14,493 bases of DNA from Lachnospiraceae bacterium UBA4316 (lineage in GTDB: Bacteria; Bacillota; Clostridia; Lachnospirales; Lachnospiraceae): assembly GCA_002394535.1 (NCBI GenBank), contig DGUG01000123.1, positions 1 to 14,493 of the forward strand. The letters run 5' to 3'. Position numbers and translations under genes: made by a program. Every line of letters starts with the position of its first letter. Within the stretch, counting starts at the first letter, position 1. Of this stretch, positions 1 to 7,847 are shown piece after piece. The notes under the pieces are model-generated. The model was not told the origin of the DNA, searched no databases, and worked only from the letters and a program-made list of their open reading frames with translations.

Positions 1-737
1 GTATAGAAAAAACCTTTTTTCTCCCATAGACGTGACGGAATAACAAATCTCAGAAAGCAGAATGCCAGAAGCATGATGAACGCTCCCCTGGATCTGTGAT
101 ACAAACTGATCTGCAGACATTTTACCAGTGCAATCGTGATCAGAAGACCTGCGATTCTGTATTTATCATACAGGGACTCAAAAAACACAACGGCGCAAAG
201 CATTGAGAAAACGGTAAACGTCGCCGCTGTATTTGTATTCATTGCAAACGATGTATAATCCGCAAACATCCATGTATATACCCCGAAAAACCAATATATG
301 AGCATACCGGTATACAGTGCACCCATCAGGTAAAACTGCCATTTTGAGAACCTTATTTCAGAGGAGATATACCAGACAAGTGCGAAATCCGCCATCACAA
401 AAAAACAGCCAAACCCGCTTTTAACAATCAGAATATTGATGCCGGTAAGTGCCAGAAGAACAATAACCGCTATAAAGTTTCTGTCTCTTTGCCTGATCTT
501 TTCAAACGGATTAACGTTAAACAACGTAATCGCAAAAAGCATAACAAATACGATAAGGCCGGCGTATTTCTCGGTAAGACCGTAAAAGCGCGGAACAAAA
601 AAAGTCAATGTATAGAACACAAACATGCAAATGAGCAGCAAAGAGTTGCATACATCTTTTAGATTTGTTTCTTCTTTTATTTTTTCGATACAAGCTTTAA
701 AAGTTTCAACTCCAAAGCCCTGCTTTTTTCCTTCCAT
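1..737 (-). CDS. Wzy/O-antigen-ligase-like polysaccharide polymerase (3' end beyond window)
   Basis: This is a partial multi-spanning membrane protein; 245 residues are visible and the C-terminus lies beyond the left edge. I translated it from the reverse strand: after a short charged cytoplasmic N-terminus (about residues 1-30) it is a series of hydrophobic segments with short loops. Two signatures of the O-antigen ligase/Wzy superfamily are visible: an Asn-rich NTNTAA stretch at residues 167-172 and YHRSRGAF at 213-220, matching the SRGA motif typical of these enzymes. Such proteins polymerise lipid-linked repeat units, or transfer them to an acceptor, on the outer face of the membrane. The ATG at 735-737 was chosen because GGGAG lies 8 bases upstream; this start lies 61 bases inside the preceding glycosyltransferase gene. 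The next in-frame ATG (residue 38) would remove most of the first membrane segment. Family is fairly sure; polymerase versus ligase cannot be told from the fragment. Confidence 0.72.
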   Translation of the reverse strand, partial: MEGKKQGFGVETFKACIEKIKEETNLKDVCNSLLLICMFVFYTLTFFVPRFYGLTEKYAGLIVFVMLFAITLFNVNPFEKIRQRDRNFIAVIVLLALTGINILIVKSGFGCFFVMADFALVWYISSEIRFSKWQFYLMGALYTGMLIYWFFGVYTWMFADYTSFAMNTNTAATFTVFSMLCAVVFFESLYDKYRIAGLLITIALVKCLQISLYHRSRGAFIMLLAFCFLRFVIPSRLWEKKGFFY

Positions 738-1675
738 GAATAGGACTCCCGTTTTAGACCCCCGATAAGCCTGGATACATTGGAATGTTCCAGATTGTAC
801 CTGATCTTTTCAGCTATTTCGTCAGCATCCTCATATTTTTCTATAACATCTTCGCTTTGCAGATTATCAATCAGTTCCAGTGCCCCCACTTGTCTTGAAC
901 ACAGTATCGGGCAGCCGCAGGCAAGCGCTTCAACCGGAGCCAGTCCGAATGTCTCAAACGAACTGTTCTGCACAAACAGAGCCGCCTCTTTGAAGAGTCT
1001 GATGCTCTCATCAAAGGGCACCAAGCCCTTATTATCAACAAAGTCATAGGCTTCGATCTCTTTTGAGTCTGCCCCGTCGGCACCTATAATACACAGGCTC
1101 AACCCCGGGTCATATGTTTCCCGAAGTTTTTTTACGGCTTTACATATATATTTGACCTTTTTCCTTGGCATTCCTCCACCTACAGTAAAGATCAAATGAC
1201 TGTTTCTGCTATCCTTCCCCTCAGTTCTGTCAAACAGATTCATATCTATTCCGTTGGTGACAAAGTCAATTTTGTCGGAATACTCGGGATAATAGTTCTT
1301 TAACCAGTCACAGAATCTGCCGCTTACGGCTATGACTGAATCCGATAATTCCATGGTCTTTCTTTCAACCGAATTCATCTCTTCATCCGGCTCAAGATTG
1401 ATGGAATTTTCGTACTCTACACACCCGTGCATTATGTATGCGGCTGGTTTTTTCAGTATTTTAGCCAGCTTCAAGCCAATAATATTCTGTCTGGAGTACC
1501 CCGAATACACAACAACATCAGATCTGATCGTATTTAGGATTATTTCGGGAATACGCATCAGTTTGCTTCTTCTTTTTTGGAACAGCGTTCCCTTCGGAAG
1601 ATTCTCGATATAATATCTGGTCACATTAGCGGGACCGGTTCCCGAATAATGATCACCTGCGAGAAAAATCCTCAT
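677..1675 (-). CDS. Glycosyltransferase family 4 (GT-B fold)
   Basis: Predicted cytoplasmic retaining glycosyltransferase of 332 residues that would add a sugar to the growing lipid-linked repeat unit. The N-terminal half holds a glycine-rich nucleotide-sugar loop (GTGP at residues 12-15), a conserved HG at 83-84, and the linker signature NGID at 141-144. The C-terminal half carries GGG at 166-168 followed by RKK, and the GT4 E-x7-E motif (E241 and E249, within ETFGLAPVEAL), then a GCP turn; these bind the nucleotide and donor sugar. It is somewhat shorter than the usual 360-400 residues of GT4 enzymes but has both Rossmann halves. The ATG has a GAGG 10 bases upstream, inside the end of the preceding gene, which it overlaps by 23 bases; its 3' end overlaps the polymerase start by 61 bases. 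Donor and acceptor sugars cannot be deduced. Confidence 0.9.
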   Translation of the reverse strand: MRIFLAGDHYSGTGPANVTRYYIENLPKGTLFQKRRSKLMRIPEIILNTIRSDVVVYSGYSRQNIIGLKLAKILKKPAAYIMHGCVEYENSINLEPDEEMNSVERKTMELSDSVIAVSGRFCDWLKNYYPEYSDKIDFVTNGIDMNLFDRTEGKDSRNSHLIFTVGGGMPRKKVKYICKAVKKLRETYDPGLSLCIIGADGADSKEIEAYDFVDNKGLVPFDESIRLFKEAALFVQNSSFETFGLAPVEALACGCPILCSRQVGALELIDNLQSEDVIEKYEDADEIAEKIRYNLEHSNVSRLIGGLKRESYSWKEKSRALELKLLKLVSKK

Positions 1676-2474
1676 TTTCTTTTGACCTCATAACTAAACA
1701 GTACTCCCTTCGCCCCCTGAACATTTCCGAGACCGCTTCCCTCATCCCCATGTTCTTTGCATACAGTCTTCTCTTTCGCAGAGCGAACTGTAATATAAGC
1801 ACCCACGAGAAATACCTGCTCATGGCAGCGTAATTTGCACCGCGACTTATAAAGAATTCCCTGTCATAGCCTTTAAACCATGTGGATTTCTCATTTCTGA
1901 CCTTGGCAATCATTTCCGGAACATAGATTATTTTTTTATGTTTTTTTAAACATTCGTACAAAAACAGGTTTTCCTCACCCATATAATACTTCGCTCCGGC
2001 ACCGAACATCTCATTGAACACTATATCCTTAACAGAATCTCTTCTGAATGCTATTTCGGGTGAGAATATCTTGAGTACAGACAGATATCCCATTCTTCTC
2101 GGTTTTTCGAATATCGGCTGTCCTCTCTCGGGTCTTTTAATAAAGAATACAATTATATCCGCGTCCTGATATTCCAAAAATGCGTTACGTATTATCAGGT
2201 CATAATCTTCAACATATTCAACATCGTTATCGCACAATATACAAATGTCTCCCGATGCTCGTGCTATAGCCTCATTCCGGCTCCTTGACAGGCCCCTCTC
2301 CATCGTTTCAACATAGGTAACATTTATTTTTCCCTTTTCGCATTCCCGGATTACCTTACGGCTTTCCTCCCTGTCACACTGATTAATGACAACGCAGTCC
2401 GTATGGATATTAAGGGTGTCTATGTAGTTCTCATTCTCGAGATACATCGCCGAGAGCAATACTTCGGGTTCCAT
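1653..2474 (-). CDS. Glycosyltransferase family 2 (GT-A fold)
   Basis: GT-A type glycosyltransferase of 273 residues, probably acting at the cytoplasmic membrane face on the lipid-linked oligosaccharide. Residues 61-70 (GLSRSRNEAI) and CDND at 81-84 form the nucleotide-sugar binding loop and the DXD-type metal site; GEEN at 166-169 sits where the catalytic-base region (the ED motif) of family 2 lies. The N-terminus is unusual for the family: the standard opening strand with VSVIIP is replaced by MEPEVLLSAMYLEN, and the first Asp pair is weak (a CDRE stretch at 33-36), suggesting a divergent subfamily. The C-terminal 60 residues are very basic (RKRR, RGRR), as expected for membrane-surface association. 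The start is clear: AAGGAGG six bases before the ATG, and the ATG follows directly on the upstream TAA (TAAATG). Substrate unknown. Confidence 0.85.
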   Translation of the reverse strand: MEPEVLLSAMYLENENYIDTLNIHTDCVVINQCDREESRKVIRECEKGKINVTYVETMERGLSRSRNEAIARASGDICILCDNDVEYVEDYDLIIRNAFLEYQDADIIVFFIKRPERGQPIFEKPRRMGYLSVLKIFSPEIAFRRDSVKDIVFNEMFGAGAKYYMGEENLFLYECLKKHKKIIYVPEMIAKVRNEKSTWFKGYDREFFISRGANYAAMSRYFSWVLILQFALRKRRLYAKNMGMREAVSEMFRGRREYCLVMRSKENEDFSRR

Positions 2475-3221
2475 TTATACCCTCCTTGCCACCGCACGGA
2501 CGGCCCAGTTACAAAAGCAGTATATGCTGTATACAAATCCGAGTTGTTCCGTTTTTCTGTACAGGTTCCATATTCTTCTTACTGCTTCAAGTTTATTTGA
2601 TGAAAGAGAGTTCCCCATTCGTCTGTATAATGTAAGGCTCTCATCAAGTCCGTGCGCAACCTGCGTTTTTTTCAGAACCTTCCACCATGTAGCGGTATCC
2701 TCGCTTTTTACGTAGGGCATCAAAATGTCTTCCCTGCTGAGCCGGTTCATGTCAAACATTACCGTGCTTGTAAATATCGTAGTATTCTTAAGAGCCTCCC
2801 TATATGTTATGGTTTCCGGAACCCTGACTTTCTTGCCGAGTCCGTGACCTTCTTCATCGGCAAATTCATATCCGGTAAAAGAAAACGCCGCACCTGTTTT
2901 TTGGATAAAATCAATTTGTTTTGAAAGTTTATCGGGATCCCACAGATCGTCTGCGTCAAGAAATGCCACAAATCGTCCTGTTGCATTTTTAATCCCTGTA
3001 TTCCTCGCCCCTGCCGCTCCCTTTGCTTCGGTATTATCCAGTATCCTTACTTTATCAGCCGGAAAGCCTTCCATGATTTCACGGCTTCCGTCGTTTGAGC
3101 CGTCATCAACAAGAAGAATTTCAAAATCATTATATGATTGTTTTAATACAGACATAATCGTGTCGGAAATACAATCTTTTGCATTGTACACCGGCACGAC
3201 TATCGATACTTTGTTATTCAT
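2475..3221 (-). CDS. Glycosyltransferase family 2 (GT-A fold)
   Basis: Canonical GT2 enzyme of 248 residues. Visible motifs are the opening strand SIVVPVYN (residues 6-13), VDDGSNDGS (38-46), GARNTGI (71-77), the DXD-type LDADDLWD (88-95), and EDTATWW (174-180), which corresponds to the ED region carrying the catalytic base. The frame is open further upstream to 3272, but I chose the ATG at 3219-3221 because AGGGG lies 7 bases upstream and because the product then begins at the usual GT2 N-terminus; the longer form would add 17 residues with no homology-like content. With this start the gene overlaps the end of the sugar phosphotransferase by 8 bases (ATGAATAA), a coupling arrangement. It probably adds the second or a later sugar of the repeat unit; the specific sugar cannot be read from sequence. 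Confidence 0.92.
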   Translation of the reverse strand: MNNKVSIVVPVYNAKDCISDTIMSVLKQSYNDFEILLVDDGSNDGSREIMEGFPADKVRILDNTEAKGAAGARNTGIKNATGRFVAFLDADDLWDPDKLSKQIDFIQKTGAAFSFTGYEFADEEGHGLGKKVRVPETITYREALKNTTIFTSTVMFDMNRLSREDILMPYVKSEDTATWWKVLKKTQVAHGLDESLTLYRRMGNSLSSNKLEAVRRIWNLYRKTEQLGFVYSIYCFCNWAVRAVARRV

Positions 3222-4584
3222 TATTGTCCCCTGCATCAGATTCTTCGCTCTGCTCAGCCACTCCTTCGGCACTTCCTATCATAAACAGGGTCTTTACGGT
3301 AAGAATCAGAAGTCTCAGATCCAGCCATACTGAAAAATTCTCTATATAAAACAGATCAAGTTTAAGTTTATCGTAGGGTCTTGTGTTATATTTCCCATAT
3401 ACCTGGGCATATCCCGTTATTCCTGCTTTTACTTTTGTTCTGTATGAAAACTCCGGCATCATCTTTGTATATTCTTCAATGATATCCGGACGTTCGGGCC
3501 GTGGACCCACCAGAGACATATCACCGGCTATAACGTTAAACAACTGTGGGAGCTCATCTATACGAAGTTTTCTAATTATCCGCCCGACCGGTGTTATCCG
3601 GTCATCATTCTTGGATGCAAGCCTTGCCCTGCCATCCTCCTCGGCATGTTCGATCATACTCCTGAATTTAATTATCTTAAATTCCTTGTTTCCTCTTGTA
3701 CACCTGATCTGTTTATAAAAAACACTTCCACCGTCACACAGTTTTACAGCCACAGCAGTAACCAGCATAATCGGAGACGTTATCAGAATCATGACAACCG
3801 AAGCAAAAATATCAAACAGTCGCTTTACCATTCGTTGCTCCGCTTCTATCGGATCACTCTTCGTAAATAAAAGAGGTGTATCGAACAGATGAAGGTTTTG
3901 TGACCCCTTAAGCACAATATCCATAATCTTGGGGCTCACATATATATCAACATCGTTCTCATAACAGCATTTGAACACGTTATTCCTCTGTTCGTTCGGA
4001 ATATCCCACAGCATAACCGCCTCGTGTTTCGGAACTTCTTCATAAATCCCTTCCATATTGCCGGAAACGCTCATTGCTTTTGTAACAGTAAACTGATGCC
4101 TTCTTGTTCTGAACTTTTCAATAATGATGTTGTGGCTCTTTCCGCCATATATAAGCAGCACGTCCACCGGCGGAAAAAGAGCCCTAAATCCCAAAGTAGC
4201 GGCAATTATCCATAGGCCTACGATAAAGCACTGTACAACCATTCCGATAAAAAGAGGAATTATTGTGGGCAAACGATAAGAAAGAAGACAGATTATACCA
4301 TAAAACAGTATATTCGTAACAAGAGTCGCAAAGCCCTGGGAAAGGGTAAGTTCAATCATCCTGAAAGAACCGATCTTAAGACCACCGTACATAACGGAAG
4401 CAAATAACAAAATCACAAAATATACCACCGCTATGAAAACATGACCCCAAAAGTAAAATGCCTTGGGGATGCCGGTATTGTAATGCCAGTACCAGACATA
4501 CAGCATTATTCCGGTTTCCATAGCCAGTATCAAAAGTGATGTAGCAAACAAATATGACCTTTTCTGAAACTGTTTTCGATTCAA
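3214..4584 (-). CDS. Polyprenyl-phosphate sugar phosphotransferase (initiating enzyme, bacterial sugar transferase family)
   Basis: Predicted polyPNPT-type enzyme of 456 residues that transfers a sugar-1-phosphate from a nucleotide sugar to undecaprenyl phosphate, the first step of repeat-unit assembly. The N-terminal part (about residues 10-135) holds hydrophobic membrane segments, followed by a soluble domain (about 140-250) starting at LLIYGGKS. The C-terminal catalytic domain begins at KRLFDIFASVVM (254-265), with a membrane-inserted segment and then KFRSM (306-310), RKLRIDELPQL (338-348), and DMSLVGPRPE (355-364), all hallmarks of the family, and ends with GITGYAQVYGK. Length matches WcaJ/CpsE-type proteins. 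The start is a TTG at 4582-4584, supported by AAGGAG nine bases upstream that overlaps the TAG stop of the preceding GT2 gene. The C-terminal tail after residue 440 is acidic and probably unstructured. Likely sugars (glucose, galactose, GlcNAc) cannot be separated. Confidence 0.95.
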   Translation of the reverse strand: MNRKQFQKRSYLFATSLLILAMETGIMLYVWYWHYNTGIPKAFYFWGHVFIAVVYFVILLFASVMYGGLKIGSFRMIELTLSQGFATLVTNILFYGIICLLSYRLPTIIPLFIGMVVQCFIVGLWIIAATLGFRALFPPVDVLLIYGGKSHNIIIEKFRTRRHQFTVTKAMSVSGNMEGIYEEVPKHEAVMLWDIPNEQRNNVFKCCYENDVDIYVSPKIMDIVLKGSQNLHLFDTPLLFTKSDPIEAEQRMVKRLFDIFASVVMILITSPIMLVTAVAVKLCDGGSVFYKQIRCTRGNKEFKIIKFRSMIEHAEEDGRARLASKNDDRITPVGRIIRKLRIDELPQLFNVIAGDMSLVGPRPERPDIIEEYTKMMPEFSYRTKVKAGITGYAQVYGKYNTRPYDKLKLDLFYIENFSVWLDLRLLILTVKTLFMIGSAEGVAEQSEESDAGDNNE

Positions 4585-4590
4585 AACAGA

Positions 4591-5466
4591 CTACTCCTTA
4601 TTTAAAAGAAGCAGAAAGCCGGCATAAATACATCCTGCAAGCAAGTTCAAACTCCCCAGACGGCTGCCTGCAAAAATCGGTCTGTTTGACCGTTTTGCAT
4701 ATATAATATAACGCGCCAGATACTTTAATTTAAGTAATCCGGGTGGTGTAATAAAGGCTCTCTGCTCATAGAATAGGTAAAAGGCATTTACATTTTCATG
4801 TTTCAACGCTTTTACCGACTCGGTGTATCCGCTGTCTGTTATCTCGCACACAGTAATTATTCTGGGCAAAACAGCCAACACACATACCTCGTCTATTTTA
4901 TCATAAATATAGTCTTCGGGTACATACTTTTCACCTTCGATTTCGGGAAAAGGAAAGCGTTTCAAAACCTCTGTTTTATACATTAATGTAGTCTCACCGC
5001 TAAAACCTTTTAGATACAGTCCGTACAATGTGGAATATTCTACATCAGGAAAACTCTTATTTCCAAGCAGTTTCTCATCCGTGCATCCTTTATGAGCAAC
5101 CACACCACCTAAAGGTTTGCCGGTTTGATTGGAATGTGATGCTTTGTCATATGCTTCAAGAAGTTCTTCAACGGCTGTATTAACAAAATAATCATCCGAA
5201 TCAAGACAGACAAACAGTTCCGTTCGGGCAATATCACACCCGGTGTTATGGGCACGCATTTTCCCACCGTTTTCCCTGTAAACATACCGGATTCGGATAA
5301 TTCCCTCATCGATCCAGTTCTTGACGGCATCTTCGGTGTTATCGTCAGAACCGTCATCAACAATCAACCACTCAAAATCCTTGACCGTCTGTTTTGCAAG
5401 GCTATTGTATGCACGAGTGAGAAGTTCTCTTCTGTTGTATGTAGGAGTAAAAACCGTCAGTCTCAT
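4591..5466 (-). CDS. Glycosyltransferase family 2 (GT-A fold)
   Basis: GT2 enzyme of 291 residues. Motifs in order: TVFTPTYNR (residues 4-12), VDDGSDDNT (36-44), ENGGKMRAHNTG (65-76), the DXD-type LDSDDY (88-93), and PEDYIYDK (183-190) as the catalytic-base region. A C-terminal hydrophobic stretch (about 270-289) may be a membrane-associated helix. The ATG has AGGAG six bases upstream and overlaps the previous stop as ATGA. The GGKMRAHNTG signature resembles a subgroup of capsule and exopolysaccharide GT2 enzymes with an extended NGGK loop. It lies directly upstream of the initiating phosphotransferase gene, six bases away, so it is expressed with it and likely acts early in the same repeat unit. 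Donor sugar unknown. Confidence 0.92.
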   Translation of the reverse strand: MRLTVFTPTYNRRELLTRAYNSLAKQTVKDFEWLIVDDGSDDNTEDAVKNWIDEGIIRIRYVYRENGGKMRAHNTGCDIARTELFVCLDSDDYFVNTAVEELLEAYDKASHSNQTGKPLGGVVAHKGCTDEKLLGNKSFPDVEYSTLYGLYLKGFSGETTLMYKTEVLKRFPFPEIEGEKYVPEDYIYDKIDEVCVLAVLPRIITVCEITDSGYTESVKALKHENVNAFYLFYEQRAFITPPGLLKLKYLARYIIYAKRSNRPIFAGSRLGSLNLLAGCIYAGFLLLLNKE

Positions 5467-6353
5467 TTGAGTCTCCTATAACTGAATCTATGCTCCACAT
5501 TGCTGTAATCAACGAGCTCGAATACAGAGGGGTCGGAAAGATCGTACTTGAATATAATCTTCGTACCAATCCTTCCTATCTCATACAGACCTGCCCGTCT
5601 GATAAACGGAATCTGCGGATGTCCGGCCGTAAGAACGATATACTCTGTACCGGTTTTCTCAAGTGAATCAACAAAGGCCTCTTCTTCTACTCTCTGGTTT
5701 CTTACAAGCAATGCCAGAATCCTGTTCACCGGTCTTTCCTCGTCCGAAATCATCTCATCGGTATATGAATAATTCATGGCATAAAGATAATCTTCCCTGT
5801 CAACGGTCAGCAGCATTTTGGGATCATACTGCCTGATCTCCATGTTATACTCATACTCAAAATATGCCTTTGAATATTCGTTCGGTGAATCTTCATGTAT
5901 CATTTCCGATATCTCAATAAGTTCATCCGGTATCTTATATATATTTTCCGCAAGATCAAAACCCTTAGCATACACAAAATTTCCACCGAACAACAACGCT
6001 AAAGCCAAAAGAAATGCTACAAGCGAGCGTGCCCTGCCCTTTGGCATTTCACATACAATAACGGTAATGACATAAGGCACGATGATTACGACCGGAGCTA
6101 TCCAAAACAGCCGGTAGTACTCATTGTTTACATCAAAAATCTTATCGAGAATCAGCGGAACGACCGGGTTAAATACCGTAACCAGAAGTACAGCCGTGCC
6201 CGGAAGAAAAATCTCCTTTTCACGCCGTTCTCCTTTTATCAGAATATACAAAACAGCAAAAAGATACATAACAAAGTATCCCGTGCCCGAATTGTAAAGG
6301 GACAGGCATTTTGTCAGATACCCTATTCCGTTTTCAAATACGTTCACTCCCAC
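5463..6353 (-). CDS. Membrane protein with extracytoplasmic C-terminal module; probable C-terminal half of a split DUF6077-like protein
   Basis: Product of 296 residues from a GTG start. The N-terminal ~125 residues hold about four hydrophobic segments; FNPV (60-63) and EYYRLFWIAPV (78-88) look like the late membrane region of large GT-C/DUF6077-type proteins, with no first-loop acidic motif of its own. From about residue 139 (IPDELIEISE) to the end it is soluble, probably outside the membrane, ending with TEYIVLTAG and a KIIFK strand. The frame is open to 6413, but the GTG at 6351-6353 has GAGGT six bases upstream and the added 20 residues of the long form would overlap the end of the gene before it. 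It starts 4 bases after the TAG of the previous ORF in another frame. I infer it was, or functionally still is, the second half of that protein. No enzymatic activity can be assigned to it alone. Confidence 0.68.
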   Translation of the reverse strand: MGVNVFENGIGYLTKCLSLYNSGTGYFVMYLFAVLYILIKGERREKEIFLPGTAVLLVTVFNPVVPLILDKIFDVNNEYYRLFWIAPVVIIVPYVITVIVCEMPKGRARSLVAFLLALALLFGGNFVYAKGFDLAENIYKIPDELIEISEMIHEDSPNEYSKAYFEYEYNMEIRQYDPKMLLTVDREDYLYAMNYSYTDEMISDEERPVNRILALLVRNQRVEEEAFVDSLEKTGTEYIVLTAGHPQIPFIRRAGLYEIGRIGTKIIFKYDLSDPSVFELVDYSNVEHRFSYRRLK

Positions 6354-6357
6354 ATTT

Positions 6358-7419
6358 CTACCTCGGATATGTATATATGGCATAATAGCCTTTAACATAC
6401 ATAACATATACAAGCATCATCAGGATTTCGGGTAAAATACATATCAAAGCTTTTACAAGTATCTGCGGCTTCTTTTTCATAAAGGCATAAGGTGCAAACA
6501 GCGCTACAACCTCCGTCGGTATCACCATATTTGCCGTGGAACTGATAGTTGCGGTTCCCATACAGATAACAAACAGCATTATAAAGAGACCTTTTGGATG
6601 ACTGTCGGATACAAGCAGCAAATATAAAACAAATATGATTATGAGAGATATGTTTCCGACGATTGATTTTCCCTCATATGTTCTCGTCATCAGAAAATTA
6701 GATGCAGTATAAATACTGATAAACATGCAGTTTACAAGCATCGTGAGGATATACATCAAAAATGCACGCCTGAGGTCTCTGTGAAAATATCTGCTTATCA
6801 TAACATACAGGCTATTAACCATAATCATTACCGTCGATGACATAACCACTTTGGTCTGCACGAGAGCAGGAAGTTTTGTTATTTGGCATATTACCGAGTC
6901 ATTTACCGAATATGTAGCAAAAACATATCTGAGTTCAAAATGATCCTGCCAATTCCCTGTAAACGGGTCATATACATTTATCATGTTTGTATCAACATTA
7001 GTCGTTACATTGGCTACATAATATGCCGCATCCAGCGTGAAACTGTAGGTTATCGCGACTGCAACCGTCGCTAATACGGTAACCGTGCAGACTCCCAGCC
7101 AGAAATATCTGTTATCCCATATATCATTTATGATTTCCGCGATTTTTGCAGCCCACGGTTTTCCGAACAACACAACCGAACACACAAGTACCGATATGCA
7201 CAGGACCATCCATATCTTCCCAAGAAGTGATAACGGCCGGTAGGTGAACATGACCGGAAGAGTAATAACCGCAAAAAGAGCATAGTAGGCAAAAAATCCT
7301 ACGGTTATCGTAAGTGTGGCCGACCATTTGATGTTTTTCCGGACTGCAAAGAAGCTTCCGAAAGCCATATACATTATGAAATTAAGCATCAGTACGCATA
7401 TTGCTTTTAATATGATCAT
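6358..7419 (-). CDS. DUF6077-like multi-spanning membrane protein (probable N-terminal half)
   Basis: Integral membrane protein of 353 residues with about nine to ten hydrophobic segments. A large loop after the fourth segment contains LDAAYYVA (129-136), NVDTN (141-145) and YDPFTG (150-155), and a later loop has TRTYEGKS (245-252). These resemble, from memory, the conserved loops of the DUF6077 family of Lachnospiraceae and other Firmicutes, which look like GT-C membrane glycosyltransferases with acidic residues in the first outer loop. Function in the family is unproven; a role in transferring a sugar or substituent to the polymer outside the membrane is inference. The start overlaps the previous stop (ATGA) and has only a weak purine-rich upstream stretch. 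The protein ends abruptly at a TAG just where homologues continue into more membrane segments and a soluble tail, which are found in the next ORF in a +1 frame. Confidence 0.66.
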   Translation of the reverse strand: MIILKAICVLMLNFIMYMAFGSFFAVRKNIKWSATLTITVGFFAYYALFAVITLPVMFTYRPLSLLGKIWMVLCISVLVCSVVLFGKPWAAKIAEIINDIWDNRYFWLGVCTVTVLATVAVAITYSFTLDAAYYVANVTTNVDTNMINVYDPFTGNWQDHFELRYVFATYSVNDSVICQITKLPALVQTKVVMSSTVMIMVNSLYVMISRYFHRDLRRAFLMYILTMLVNCMFISIYTASNFLMTRTYEGKSIVGNISLIIIFVLYLLLVSDSHPKGLFIMLFVICMGTATISSTANMVIPTEVVALFAPYAFMKKKPQILVKALICILPEILMMLVYVMYVKGYYAIYTYPR

Positions 7420-7847
7420 TTAAACTCTTTTATCTCTTTTCTTTCCGTTACGTACACATTATCCGGAGATACAACCCCTTCAGAAACAAGAGCCTTCAGT
7501 GCACCGGCATCCTCGTCATCATTGCCGTATACATACCAGTTTTCCACGTTGTTTCCGTATTTTTCAAGGAAAGTGCCCAGCGCGTCGGCATTTTCTTCTC
7601 CTCCACCGCCGATAAACGTTATCTTTCCGTCACTATCCTTGATCAGATATCCTTCCGATACATCCCCGTCAGGTTTAAACTCATAAATGCTGCACCTGCT
7701 GTTCATATCTTCCTGCAGATTGACTGTAGCGGCATACAACCTGTTTATCTTATTATTCAGCACAAATACGGTCATAACAAGTATCAGGGCAAGCGCTCCG
7801 AGTCCTATTGCAAGATTTCTTGCATTCACAATTTTATGTTTTTTCAT
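7416..7847 (-). other. Possible internal in-frame start giving a separate 143-residue anchored product
   Basis: Inside the fused gene, an ATG at 7845-7847 is preceded by GGAGGAG (7854-7860) with a six-base spacer, a near-ideal ribosome binding site. Translation from it would give MKKHKIVNARN followed by a single hydrophobic anchor and the metallo-beta-lactamase-like region, an N-terminus that looks like a normal protein start (basic residues then a membrane segment). The coincidence of the acidic linker codons with a strong Shine-Dalgarno sequence could be chance, since GAG-GAG-TGG codes Glu-Glu-Trp. It may be a second product of the same frame or a trace of a fusion between two once-separate genes. 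Confidence 0.4.

Noticed and set aside
6354..6413. Longer form of the 296-residue protein starting at 6413 (TTG).
   Set aside because: It would overlap the previous gene by 56 bases without a Shine-Dalgarno sequence, whereas the GTG at 6353 has GAGGT at a good distance.
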